Source: Lates calcarifer | Taxonomy: Eukaryota; Chordata; Actinopteri; Centropomidae | Length of the DNA: 64,000 bases | Direction of reading: 5' to 3' | Assembly: GCF_001640805.2 (NCBI RefSeq) | Contig: NC_066844.1 | Location: 13,702,543 to 13,766,542, forward strand | Shown here: piece after piece, positions 26,701-40,500 of the stretch | How the letters are laid out: the number at the start of each line of letters is the position of its first letter | Position numbering within the stretch: the stretch's first letter is position 1 | Program-made: the position numbers and the translations under genes | The notes under the pieces: generated by a model | Database searches by the model: none | What the model was told of the DNA's origin: nothing | What the model saw: only the letters and a program-made list of their open reading frames with translations

Positions 26701-29700
26701 ATCAAGAAATTTGTCATTTGTCCTCATTTTTTGTCATTTGCTATTGTCCTAGTTTACATGCCAATTTCACAATTACCCCCTCAAATGAACCTGACCTCAC
26801 TCTCATATAGGGAAGTGGTGTGTGTGAGCATCCTCCTCAATTAGGTCAGGGGCGTTAATAGTACAGTGGAAAACGAACACTCCCCACAACATCCTCCAGG
26901 AATTGCGCCTGACACTACTGACTCTCTTGAATCTATATTTGGGCCACGTGCGTGGATGTGTGTCACCCAAGACTACTCGCCTAATCTCCGCCACAGAAAG
27001 TAAAGTGAGTTGTGTGCCCATGGGCGGAGATTGTCAAGGCACAAAGGGAGCTCCCAGCAGGCACTGCAAAAACCAGGCCCTGGGCAGGTTTTTATGATAC
27101 CTTTCAATCAGCGGATGATTCCCAGCTGAAATGACAGGTGATTTGACTCAGCCTCCAATTAATGACCTCATTTTAACAATTAAGAGCAGAGGAGGAAGGG
27201 GAAAGCCCTGCGAAAAGACAGCGAACAGAGCTGGAGGGCGAGTTTTGATGCCTTGATAGTACAAGGCGCTAGCAATCTCACTATGTCGAACGTGACTGAA
27301 GCCTGTCATCCCGACTCAGGTTACCCTCTCCCTGTTCTAACCAGGTGGCATCCTGCATGGAGAGCACACACTGGTAAGGAGCTGCCATGGGGATGGCAAG
27401 AAGAAAGGAAAAGTGTATGGCTGGGATAGGGCGAGGAGGTGACAGGAGGGTGGCAAGGGGATGATGGAGTGCATCAAGCTGTGAGTGTCCCCCCCTTCTA
27501 CCCTCTCTTGCCCCCACCCCCCACAGCATAGAGGAAATTAAAGAGCTGTGTAGCAGGAGGAGAAGAGGGGAGGAGGGTGGTGATTTAGAGCGTGGCGCAG
27601 GGGGATGGGGACCCGGCGCATTGGAGTTAATTACTGAATAATGAGGAACAATTTATTGTGTTCTTGTTAGAGACATCAAAATGCTGCTGGATACTGCCTA
27701 TAGAGACAAGCATGCCTCTCTCACTCCTTGTGCATTGGTTAAAATGTGGTATTTAACTCAGAGTCATTAACAGGCCCCCGCCTTGCTTTGCCTTACCTTA
27801 TAAATTGGAGGTGATGCAGGTCTTCTGGGCTGATGAAGAGACTTATCACATTGCCCTACAATACTTACACTTTCCTCCAGGCCCTCAGAGTTTATACTAA
27901 AACTTAATGAGAGCTGCATTGACTCAAGATCAGTCTCTCCTTGTTTTCAAGTCTTGTGATCATGATGTGTAAGCTTGATCTCAGACAAAGGTCATAAAAA
28001 GTAGGCTTCTGATTTGTAGCATATCAGCAAATAAGACAGGTAATTAAGCTAAGATTAGCTCCATGCGCTGACTTTTTAATGTTTTCATTTGACTTCATGT
28101 TGTCAAATGTCTAAAGTGACTCATAATAAAACAAGAATGTTTAAATGTGCATTAGTACCAGAGGACTTAGGTTACGGCTAAAAATCAGCTCCTCCTTTAT
28201 GTAGAGAATGTAGAAATTAAGAATTAAGCATTATTTTTGTGTTGCACTGTGATCAGTTCTAGTATTATAAGAATGACAAGGAAAAGTCTAACTCTATTTC
28301 AAGTAGTGGACTAACTGAGGAGTCTTAGGAAAACAAGACCATCTTGAGTAACGTTGGCTAAGGTAACATTGGGTAGTCATTAACTGGGCTTATCTCGTGT
28401 AACTTGTAACCCTAAAAAAGAATGTAGTTAATAATATGCTAATTAGTGTCACTTGAAGTAAGGCGTGTTTGCTACTATAGGTAGTAAGCTAGGTCGCTGG
28501 CTTTTACTAATGACTGCAACTTATTATTGCAGATAAACATTCTATTCAATCCATTCTTTTCACTTTGGCTTGTGTTGTGCTTTTGGTTTTGGTAAGCTTA
28601 AAAATAATACCACCCTATAAACTCTTTAATACAAAGTGTAGTGCACCACTGATTTTAAGCTGTCAGAGTTTACATCACACTTTAAATCCATGGAAATTGA
28701 ACAACATATTGCAAAACGTGATAAATTAAGCATTACTGACCCTTACAACACCAGACATGTACAATTTCCTGATAAGCTTTCCCTCGTCCAGAAAGTTAGC
28801 CCTGTAAAATCCACGCCACAATGCCTATGTCTGGAATGCCTTTTTATGTAATAGAACTGTTAGAAATTGTGATAAAAGTATGCAAAATAAACAAGATTAG
28901 GAAAAATTAGGAAGCGTTGGATTCTGTAACTTTTATGAAGTGATTGCTACGTATGCGTAATCCATTGCTTGTGGGTTCCCATTGCTCTCTTTTCTTCTGC
29001 TGGCTTCTAGCAGATTTTATGGCAGTAATCCATTTCTGTTGTTTTTCCGGGTCTTTGGGAATCCAAAAAAAATGCTCTCCCCTTTGCTTGTCCCCGACTA
29101 TTCTGGCATTTTTGTAAATACAGCAGGCAAAGAGACAAGTTAACTGCTAGCAGTGGTATACCTGGCAGTAATCTGAACAGCACACTTTCCTGCCAATATG
29201 GCAGTGTTTTGATTTCGACTGTCGCATGCCAGAATTGCGTGACATCAACTACTGGAGCTCTATCTCTCTTCCTATATGATGTAACGTTTGAGCCAGCTGC
29301 TCTTCAGGGGCTGGACCCAATCCTAGCCGACATTGGGCTAGAGGCAGGGTACACCAGATCACCAGTCTGTCACAGGGCTGATTTATAGAAACAAACAACC
29401 ACTCACACTCACAACTACAGGCAATTTAGAGTCACCAATTAACTTAACCTGCATATCTTTAGACTGTGGGAAGAAGCTGAAGTACCTGGAAATAACCCAG
29501 GCTGGCACAGGGAGAACATGCAAATCCCACACAGTTAGTTAAATATGCTTCCTTGCTGCAGGAATGTCCTGCCAATAACTCTTTCATTGTCACTGTAAAC
29601 ATGACACATCCTATATGATGGTTATTGTGTTCCTTGTAAAAGACTGTCTGGGTATAACTTCAATTATTTGGCAGGAAAGTGAAAAAAGGAACGCTGAATG

Positions 29701-32700
29701 CAACTTGACTTTATTCGCCACCACAGAAAGACCAACTCTCTTCTTTCTTCTTAACACAAGTGTCAGACTTGCTATCAGTCCTTAGCAGAGTGTGAAGTAT
29801 CCCAACTCTTTGATGTGTTAAATATGAAATCTGACCATAGAACAAAGCAGCTGTCAGCAACCAGCACGTGTCAAAAGCAATCCATGCCAATTATTATTGA
29901 GTTTCTGTCATGCATGCATCTGCTTTGCAGACACTGAGGTGTGTTACAGTACCACAGTGCTAACAAAGACTTCAGACAGTCTTCAAAAATAAACATCACA
30001 GGCTTCAGTTGTCTTCATCAAAATGCTGCTGATGATCGTCTGCAAACACACTCTAAGATGCACCTTTTGTCCAGGCTGCTTTGAGATGAGGGTTAAATGA
30101 TTTGCTGCAACACAGTCAGAAGTGTTAGGTCTAACACTGTATTGTGACCTAGAGAATATGACTTTAACTTTGTCAAAGGTTCCCCACATTAACAGCAACA
30201 CAATCACTGGATCACAAATCACACACTGTAAGTTATGAGAGTTACATGCTGTGTCTCTCATGACATTGAGGGAGAAAGCGAGAAGGTGCTTGCTGAGTGT
30301 GTAGCCATGCTGTGTTGCCCAAATAGATACGTTCCATCTGAGAGTGATGCAGCCTTCGGAATGATCCCGCTAGACAGATGAGTGCTACTTGAATGTTAAT
30401 GAGGGCTCCTTTAGACACGCATAAATTAAATGATTAGATGTCTGCAATCATGCAAGGTCCTTAGGTGTCCCCTATTTATGGCATTTGAAATGTAGCTGCC
30501 TTTATTTACGACATGTCTCCCCTGCACAGGCTTCGCCACCTGAGCAGCCTAACGCTTTCAAAAGACGAGTTTTTTAATGACCTGCAAATGAATCACTCTG
30601 GCAGAATCGTAAGAGAAGCGGAGCCCTCCCCCTTTTTGAAAACAAAAAGGGAAATTGTGCCATCCACTGAAAAAGCTTGCAGTTGTCTGGAATAAAAGCC
30701 ATGCTACGGGAAGTGAGGGATGCAGTAAAACATATTTGTTTCAGCGATGCTGCTTACTGTAAGATACACTGTCGAGCCTCAGAGAGGGCCTCCAGAGGAC
30801 GGCACAGTCTCTGAAAGCAGTCACCTAACAATGAATCTTCTTCTTCTTCTTGGTTCACACGCTCTTCATTGTCGTTTTCTAGTCGCAACAACAGCTATTT
30901 TCATCTTCATGATTGCATTAATTACAGCATAACTCATGTCTCTTGGCTCCAGTAGTGTTTTCCCCACAGAAAACAGCATGTCAAGGCTTCAACAAAGGAA
31001 AGGAACAGTACATATACTCACTTGGCACTTCATTAATCAACATAGAAAATCAGCATGGCTTGACACTTATCTAGTTCTGACTGAATCTACTACCAGAGTT
31101 GTATTGTATTTTCTTTTACTAATGTCATTTCATTCTACCCTGAAGATTTTAATGAGATTTAGATTGCATTCTCATTAATGTAATAAAAAAGAGAATGCAG
31201 CCACATATATCCAAATCACTCAGTATATATACATAAAGCCTCATGATGGACAGGCACTAAGTGACTGCTTTTCTATTGAGTCATTGAGCACATTTTAAAG
31301 ACTTCTCAGGGTCCCAAGAAGACCCTTGGGTGCGCAGACAGCAATAATAAGAAGCACCTATGTTACAGTCATCCACTCTCAGGCTAAAGCGAGGGCTTTT
31401 TTTGTGTTTTTGTGGTGAGAGAGAGAGAGAGCGGGAGAGAGAGAGAGAGGAAGAGAGAAATTTCTCTTAAGATTCTCGCTTTTTTCCCCCCTCTATTTAT
31501 TAGGGTAATGAATTTCCGACTGCAGTGCCAGTTCCACTGAGCCTGCTTCTCGGCCTAATTCTCTGTAACATTTCCTCATTGCCGCTGGGGAACATTATAT
31601 GAAGGCAGGGCTTACAATACCATCAATATGCCCAAGACGACAATCGGACGTCTCATAGATATTAATGGAAGTGCAAATTAAATCAAAGTTGGAGTGCAGC
31701 TATCGGGGCTATGATCAATGCCTTTTGCACAGTCAGATTTAATATGGGGTTTGTAATTTGAGTATCCAAACAAAATGTGCATCTTAATGGGAAAGATGAA
31801 AGTAATCCCACATGGGGAGGAAATAATACATTAGCTGCATTGTAATTAGAGAACTCGGAGTGCAATGTTTCCCCAGCTCAGTATTAATGTTGAATAAAAA
31901 CCTGATACATTTACGATGTGGATACAGGATGTGGACATTTGAATTGTTTTTTAGATACCTCTTGAGGTGTCATAGGAGGGATTTTTGACAAAAACAATCA
32001 CAATCATTTAAGGTAAATGCATTAGTATTGAACTGAATACAGGCACGTAGAGCATAAAAAAAACAGTGCTGCTGCTTTATCAGCCAGGTCCCATGATTGA
32101 TAAAGCAGCAGGAACACATCTGTGTTATTGCAGTCATGGCAAATAATGAAAGAAAAACACATCAGGTGTGTTTTGATGTGATTATGATGTATTTGATTTG
32201 ATTATGAAAAATCCTATGTTTTAAAGCCAAGAAGCTAAAAGGGAACAAAACAAAAGTAAGTGAAACATGATTTTGTTTTTTTTGTTTTTTTTCCTTTAAT
32301 GAAGCCCGGTTGTGCAAGTCACCTCACAAGCATTCAGACAGAATACGATATAATAATGCAGCTCAATAAAGCCCTCACACTTTTATTTATTGGCAGTCCT
32401 TCCAAATACACACAGCAGCCAGTTAAACTGACCACATGTAAAGTCAGCAGGTAGCATGAAGAGAGCAAACAGCAAAACAGCTTCTCAATGAATAACACAT
32501 GAGATATCAAACATTAGTGGACAACGATCCAGTGCCTTTATCGAGTCGAGTACAACACACAAGCAGAATCACATGAAAACATGAATGGCACATTAAACTT
32601 GATGCAACATCTCATGATTAGAATGAAACATCAATCAATAGTTGATATTGGTGTGCTTTTGTACAAGCAAATTAACCTAAATAAACAGATGTGAACCTTT

Positions 32701-32779
32701 TCAATGTAATTTTTAATTGGTTTTGTCAGGGTAATTTCTACTTTAAGAGAATAACAAGTACAAATTGTTCAAGACTGTG
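20760..32779. other. Gene-free intergenic region
   Basis: No exon is recognisable on either strand. Visible items are a GT run at about 21532-21553, a LINE-type 3' fragment at about 29305-29535 (listed separately) and a GA-rich run at about 31417-31457. The piece from about 31460 to 31880 is free of visible repeats and, with about 25890-26250 and 30290-30680, is a candidate conserved non-coding element. Open frames such as 22784-23080 resemble no known protein. Confidence 0.4.
29305..29535. mobile_element. LINE-type dispersed repeat fragment
   Basis: The words GACATTGGGCTAGAGGCAGG, CAATTTAGAGTCACCAATTA, TTTAGACTGTGGGAAGAAGC and GCACAGGGAGAACATGCAAA occur in order. They belong to a very common fish dispersed repeat usually placed among LINE 3' regions. 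A shorter copy is at 57333-57515, and a scrap of the same end lies near 50840-50880. Confidence 0.55.
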
Positions 32780-33200
32780 GGAAATTTGCCTATTTGCTTT
32801 CTTGCTGAGAGTAACATGAGAAGATTCATACCACTCCTGTGTCTGTATTCTAAATATGAAGCTAGCTCAAGCATCTATTTAGCTTAGCATAACTGGAAGC
32901 AAGTTAAAAGATATCATAGCTCTGTCTGGAAATTTAAAAAAAAATCCTACCAGCTATAAAGTACACTAAATATGACATTATATCTTGTTTGTTTAATATG
33001 TATAAACATCAAATATAAAAAGCTGTGGTTATTACTCAAAGTTAAGTACATCTAAGCTAAGCTAGATACACTTAGATACACCAGCTGTTGGCAGTAGTTT
33101 CATGCTTACGGGACATTATCAATTATCGATCTACTCATCTAACTCTCAGCAAGAAAGCTAATATGAGTGTTTACCAAAATGTATAACTATTGCCTTGAGT
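32780..33200. mobile_element. Fold-back element copy with both arms
   Basis: The left arm has TGCTTTCTTGCTGAGAG at about 32795 and the right arm has CTCTCAGCAAGAAAGC at about 33145, so the two pair. Between them are TTTAGCTTAGCATAACTGG and TATCTTGTTTGTTTAATATG, the family's interior words. The outer ends are diverged and no target duplication is obvious. Confidence 0.5.
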
Positions 33201-36200
33201 GCAACACAGTTTTCAGTGTCAAATATAAATCTTTTTAATAGCAATGTGTAAATCAAGACCTACAGATTGTCACAGCTCCTTGTCTTTTCCAACTCCTGTC
33301 TTTGCTCATTTAAATCCACAAAAACATTTTTAGCAATGGCTGACAGATAGTTTCAGTTTTACATTTTAAAATAGCCAAGTGTTTTGGCTGCAATGAAGAT
33401 CAGATATTTCCATCAGGTAATTAGTCAAATTAAATCATCTTGGGTCATTAAGTTTGAAGTTCAAACAGCACTACTAGCCCTTATTAGAAGATAAACGTTG
33501 ACATTTTCCTTTTGCTGTTGCACAGTCCTACCTCTGATGATAGCATCAGAGGGCTCAGCTCAATTTATTAGGGATAACATTTCATCTTCAAACACCTCAC
33601 TGAGTGGGTATGTAACAGGACGCTATAATCCATCAATAAGTGTATTGATATTGTCAAATGTTAATATGTCATCCATAAACCCTTGGGCATTCTTGTCACC
33701 AGGACACAGCCTGCTCAGCAACACCTATTGCCTCATTGTGTTGTTCAGCATCGACCCAGGTCTCCCCCTGAAACGTCTGCCGCTGTAAAATGTTGCATGC
33801 CGTGACTGAGTTGAGCATTAATCAAAGCTGATTTGAAGTGTGAAGGCGCAAGTGCCTTTTTCTGCTGGAGAACTGTTTAGCACAACAGCGCTATGTACAA
33901 CAGGGTCCCACTCTTCAGTGTAATGGTAGCAAAAGGAGGTCATAAATAATGGATTCAAGATCACTTACACCTCATGAAGCAGGCTATGGCATTTGAGGGG
34001 ATATCACATTTTGCTGCTCAAATTATAGATTTGGCTCTTTTGGCAGCAATTGAAAAGGAAAACAAGACCCCTCCAAGAGGGCTTTGAAAGAGTTTAATAT
34101 GGTGCAAAACATGATGGCAAAACAACAGTTTAGACACTGCATGATAACAGCAAATAGCTGGAAACACAAGGACTAAGAGTAAAAAGGCTGTACTTTTTGC
34201 ATCCCTTCTGATAGACTTGTGGATGAAACAATCACTTGTATTTGCAGTAACTGTCAAAACTAACCATATTATATCTCAGTGTCACTTTTATCATTGAAAA
34301 ATACTGATGGAAAAACACTCAGGTTAACAGTTCATCCTATTTGTCCTGAGTAAAGATTTGGTCTGTAGATGCTAGTGTATATTGCACTTTTATCAGTGTT
34401 ATAGATTCATATTTGCACTTTGTTTTCTCTGAACTTTAAAAACTATTCCAATCTCCCCTTGAGAAATGATGGATATAATTACATTTTTAATGCATTGGAA
34501 ATGTAGTAGTGTCCACTATCAAACCACATTTAATTGAAAATATATTAGTATTTATTCAGCATTTCGCTGTCTCTAATGCTGAGCTGTTTGCAGACTAGAA
34601 TTGGAGAGGTGTTCTTATTTTATCATTATCTCCTCACATACACATAAGGCAGAGTTCATTGTTATTACCTTTAAATGATAGCAAATAATGTGATAACCTC
34701 TTCTTGTAACTTTGTCTCCTTCTGTGAGTGCTGTAGCTGCCTGTCTTTATACTGCCCCTCAGTGGCAAGATGGGGAAATTGCCTACAAAAAGGCAAGTTG
34801 CCTTCTGAGCAATTCTGCAAAATCTTGCATGCACATGCTGTGCCAAAGTTTGATGTTTTACCATAAAATATGAGGATAAGAATCCCAATAATTCCTAATG
34901 TGCCAATACAGCTGGAGATAAATAGCATAGAGCAGAGGAGATGATCAGATCTCACTCCATATCTTAATGGGATCCTCTCACACGCCATCCCCATTAATGA
35001 CCAATCCCCCAATTATGTAAATCAGAAAACGGTCACTAACAGTGAGAAATTGAAGTTGCTCACATAAACACCAACAGTGTCACATTGCAGAGGAGTGCTA
35101 ATTGGCCACTACTTTTCACATAATTGCAGTGACTGGGGTCATGTCCTCAGCTAACCTCTCCTTTAAGTATTGTTTTTCAGCACACAAACAGTTAATGGAG
35201 CAATTAAGATGGCGCTCACAAGCACCACTTGTGGGGACCATTTGGCAAGAAAGAGCTGGAGAGAGGAGGACTGGGATGCTGTTATCCTGCATATGGTACA
35301 CAAGAGTCCGGGGGGGAGGTAAGTCAAGGTGCAGACAGTGCATAATACAACTCGCTGGTGTCCTGTTCTGGTGTGCATGTAACTGGTGGCTATCACTGAA
35401 CAAATCATTTTGTATTAGGCACTTTCTGTGATTTTGTAAGAACTTTTAAAAGCTAATAACAAGTTTTACTCCTGTGTCAACATATACAGCAGATCTTGTA
35501 GATTAGATATGCGTGTTTGTTTGTAATGTAAAATCAAACATATAGTGAATCATGCAGAGAAGCTTCCTTTTATTCATCACAATACCAAACTCTCATTCCT
35601 TTGTTGTCCTGTAAAGCACTTTGAACTGCATTTGTATTGAGTGGTGCTACAAAAATGTACTTACAAAAAAAAAAGTTTGCTTTTGCATTTTTGATACAAT
35701 AGAAAAAGATCTGTTTCTTACAGTGTCATTTAAGACAAACACTAACAGTCACATTCAAAAACAAAACTGAGTTTAAACAGAATGAAAAAAATGTCTAGAG
35801 AATATGCAGCAGAAACAGTGACAAAACAATTTGGACGTGTATTAAAGAACACTTACAGTTTTCCTTTTCACTCTTGGACTTTTCTCAAACAAGTCAGCAA
35901 ATTTCCACTGTGTGACAAGAGGACTGGTGGTGGTTACTCTGCTTTTATTACTTAACAAGATACAGTTATTTTTTTCCACATAAAAGTTCAGTGTGCCACA
36001 GCCATAACATATGATAGCAAACCAAACCTTCATCTCACCACACCATAAGATAGATGGTGGCTGACCAAAAGTTAAACATCCAGTAAAATTTAAACTAATA
36101 CTGCTGTGAATGTGTCACAGGGATACAATGTGAATGCCACCTATTTCTGAGACTAATCCCAGGAGAGTGAAGAGGAAAAAAGTTTTCATCTCTTCATCTA

Positions 36201-36207
36201 ACCCCCT
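33201..36207. other. Gene-free stretch downstream of MT-Ox
   Basis: No exon is recognisable. On the - strand this is the region after the MT-Ox stop codon. A TTTATT at 35944-35949 (AATAAA on the - strand) lies about 260 nt past the stop and could be its polyadenylation signal. Overlapping frames at 34671-35012 and 35102-35431 resemble nothing I know. Confidence 0.4.
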
Positions 36208-37516
36208 CTACCACAGACTTTGCCCACCCTCTATGACTAAGTTATGCCCTGTCATGTAGTCGGAGGCGTCAGATGCCAAGTAGACCACTGCAGCTTGCAG
36301 GTCTGTCACTTGAGCCAGTCTACCAGCAGGGATATCTGACAGCCAGCGCTGCACCAGAGGCCTCAGACTCTCCGAGTGGATGAGAGGGGTGTCAACAATC
36401 CCCCTGAAAAGAGAGACAGAGAAAGTGCGAGGGAAAGAGGAAAGAAAAAAAAATACACACACACACATACACACAATGAAATCAGAAGGCATCACAGTTC
36501 AGAGCCAGGAGTGACAGCATTGTTTCAGAGCCACCACTTTGGTGACAAAAATAAACCCAATTATCCTTTGAAGAAAGGGCATGGCATGGCATCTCTGATA
36601 TTTACTGTGCGACTGGTGGCACTTTAATGACTGGCACATCTCAGGAAGAGCCCAGGGGTATGAAGGGACGTCTGGCATAATTTGCTCATAGCCTTTGGTT
36701 AACTACTTATTATATGCAACTCCCTCATATTCCTGATTGAAATGTTCTTGAGTTACTTTGATTCTCAGACAGTGCTTAGATAGAATTCCTAAGAAAACAG
36801 GTGTGCCGCTTTTAGTTTTGTGGCTGTCTAATAGCTCTGTGTCACAACAAATGCAGTTCCTTCTATCTCCTCCAGTAAAATATCACAGAGCTTACATTTG
36901 AATAAATATGTCAACACGCCTGCTTCTGCCTAATGTGAGATGACTTCTGACTTTATACACAATTGATATGACAGTGACTAAAAGCTGTGAGGCCTGAATC
37001 ATTGTTCGATGTATCCCGGTGCCTTGATATGGAATTCCAACATTTGGCTAAATTAGCACTTCCAAGGAGCGTGTGACACCTTGGTTAACATATTCCACCT
37101 CAATTATATTTCTCTTCAGCTGCCCTGTTATCTGGAACCTTTCCTGGCAATCAGAGGTACTGTTTTCCCTCAGCCAATTTTCTAGATAATGCAGCTTATC
37201 ACCGCTGCGGCTAAAGTTGCCAATGGAATCAGGCTCCAGTCAACCTCGTGAGCGCTAATTGTGTCCCTTTTTTATGCATATTTACCGACTGTCACTTCAA
37301 AGAAATCAGCAGCCCATTGAGACACCCAGTTAGCGAGGGGAGAGAGAATTGCTTCTTTGCAAATTAAAATTAGCAAACAAGCTGCCGATAAATAAAGCTG
37401 AGCGCAGTGCGTGTGCGAGGGCTTTGTTCTGGGGCTGTGACTGGGCCTGGCTTGCCCGGTGCCACCGGACGGATTTGCTCAGGGATGGCTGGGGCTAAGG
37501 GATGCTCCACTTAACA

Positions 37517-37562
<46 letters not shown>

Positions 37563-40500
37563 CCCTTCTACACACATATACAGCCTTTCCTGTGTTCTCT
37601 CCTTTTCTTCCTACTGCTCAGCTTCACAGACAAATAGATACAAACAAGGCGCTATTGTTGCAGCGACACTTGGAGTGAGGTTGCAAATTTGATTCCCTAA
37701 TTGAATAGAACAATTAGAGCAAGTGTTTGGTTGATTCATCCCACAAGACGTCATCTAATTAAGCACTGATGCATTGTTTGAGGACTTAAATTAGTGCATC
37801 ATTCTCAAATGGGGGCTCTTCATATGAAAGCAAACACACTAATCACCACTTCCTTTTGCAGCTCAATCCCTTCACACACTCAAAAGGTGGACCAGCATGT
37901 TTTGGCACCTACGCATAAAGGAGAAGCGAGCCAAGAATAGACAGCACTTACGGTGAGATGCAGTTGACGCGCACTCCTCTGTCAATCCATTCAGTGCCCA
38001 GAGTCTGAGTCAGTTTGACCACTCCGGCCTTGGATGTGTTGTAGGAAAGCTGCTTCTGGGGATGGGGGACTGTGGGTTAGAGAAAAGAAAATCAGTTACC
38101 CTAAATGGCCGAAAGTGCAGCGATTCATAAAGATAGCATTTACTGCATCATTAATAATGGTATGAAATCCTCAGGTAATCATTGAAATATTCTCTTTGTT
38201 TCATTTTTTATTCGTGAAAAAAAGAGAATAACAATAGCTCTCTTCTCAAAGGGGGCTAACAACCTACACATTTTATATTGCAGCCCATGCAGTTTCTCGT
38301 GGACACTACATAAAAGCTCTTCCATTAGCTGCTGGGGGACTCTGCAGATGAAGCCATGTAAAATTAATTGCTTATAATGTCCAGTTATGCTCTGTCCTCA
38401 GCAACAAAGGCAGGGAGCCATTTGTTTGCCTTGACCATCACAGATGCTGCACACTGCATGGGATGCCGGGACAGGGGCTCATTTTCTGCTGGTTGATTAA
38501 TCATCACAAGGAAGGCTCCAAGTTACATACAACTTTAGTAGTTAACCTCATCACCTGCCGATCTGACTGCCAAATGGCTTCAGTGTGAGACCAGGATGAT
38601 AAATACCGGCCAGCTGCAAAGAGGGAAGGGACTGGTCCAGGGGAGAAAAAAGGCCGGAGCATCCCGCATACATTGCTGGGATAAAAGGAGGTAAATGTGC
38701 AGGATGCAAGTAGAAGGTGGAAAGTGCTGAAAAGATGTAAGAGATGTAGGACAACATTGTCATAGCTGAAGAGTTTGGTTGTGTGGGATTGTTTCGTGTG
38801 GCGAGATAGCAAAAGAAGGTAAGGTTGGGCTGGGCAGGGCTGGATAAGGGTAGGCTAGGACCTCAGAGGAGCAGGCGAGGAGGAGCAGAGCCCAGGGCTT
38901 ACACGCAGATTGAAGGTGAAATCCGACTTATCAGGACAGGAAACACAGCTCAAAATGCCTAACAGCACTAATCCTCGCTCAAGACCTGATGATACGGCCC
39001 CAAAATACCATTCAGAAAATGCCTTCATCCTTTAAATAAACCTGCATTGATGTTTTTGCCGTCTTAAAGAGTAGTAATCCGCAGAGAAGGGAAAAGGAGG
39101 TAGAAGGAGAGCATTCTCCAAAGCCCTCTTTAACATTCACCCTGCTACTTACTGCCCATTTCAAGTGGAAGAAAACATGCTCTTTATCAGGCACGCCTTT
39201 ACATTCTGAATTCTTCTGAGCAGATAAGGAGTTCAAATGATGCACTCTTTTCCCAGAATGGTGCTAATGTACATTACTATGCAGCTGAGATCTGCAGGTA
39301 TGTGTGCCAGAGTCACAAATCCTTCAGTAAGGTCATCAAGCAGCCAAAAAAAGTGTGACCATATCAGTTGGGATATTTCCTGTCTGGGTGTCTTTGAGCT
39401 GCTGGCCATCATTCGGAAAAAAATGGTGGTTGATGGTTGGTTGTGTGTGTGTGTGTGTGTGTGTGTGTGGAGGGGGGGTGTTAGTGGGCACACATACACA
39501 TTCTATTCAGCAGATGGACAAAAAGCTGTCATTGTGCATTTTAATTGGGCATTTACGGCTGCTTTTTGGGCTTCCACTTGGCTAGAACAGGTCCCATCTG
39601 ATTACACATTATGACAATATTACAACAGATGTCCAGACCAATAAAGTAAATTCCTGAAGGACTGTACGTAATGTGAGTAATTGATCATTTTTTTTATGCC
39701 GGCCTCTATTTACCAGCATGCTCCTGTTTTACAGATTGCCCCTGCAGTCGGGACTGGGGCCCATATGGCACAGCGGTTTACTGGCGATTTGACTATACTG
39801 CTGATGAAGTGTTGCTGTTCCTCTGGAGGAACCTGTTGGAGGAGGAATATTACACCAGTGCTGCGAATTACAGGGCTTTTACTGGGGCTCTCACAAAACT
39901 CTAAAAGTGTCTTCCGCTGTTCAAACAAGGCCGCTGGCACAGGCTGAGGTTTTGCCGTTGCACAGGAACCCTCCCTTCCCAAGTTGGACCTCAGGTTGCC
40001 TTCCACATCCTCCAGACAGCTCCGCAGAGAGGGGATGTTTATTATGATGCAAAACCGCCTCAGCGAGGCGCAATCACAACACTTTGTATTTCCTGCTATG
40101 CTTACTGTATGCAGGGGTGGATGCAGCTCTACAGAACAGCTTATCTGGGGTAAAAGTTGCAAAGGAGAAAAGCTGCCTAATCCTGTTTTAAATGTTTTTC
40201 TCATAAACACAAAAACTGAAAAAAAGTATGTGACGCTTTTTTCCCCTTATTTCAACTAGGATGATCTTAAGTCAGATATGACGACTTTCTGTCTGATGAT
40301 AAAAACTATCTAATGTGATGTGTACTCCCGCACATAGCTGTGCAGCACAAATGTATTTAACTCTCTACTTCTTCCCCCTCCTCCTCTCAGCCTAACTCTC
40401 CACGCCAAATGGAGAGATTAAAAGCAGACATGGAGGGGCTCCAGAGAGAGGGTGTAGGAAATAGAATCATCACTCACCTATTAGACTGGCCATGGAGGCT

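Noticed and set aside
34671..35012. A 113-codon - strand frame with a hydrophobic segment
   Set aside because: No family resemblance, no splice context, and no continuation in neighbouring sequence.
35102..35431. A 109-codon + strand frame
   Set aside because: It overlaps equally long antisense frames and shows no recognisable domain.
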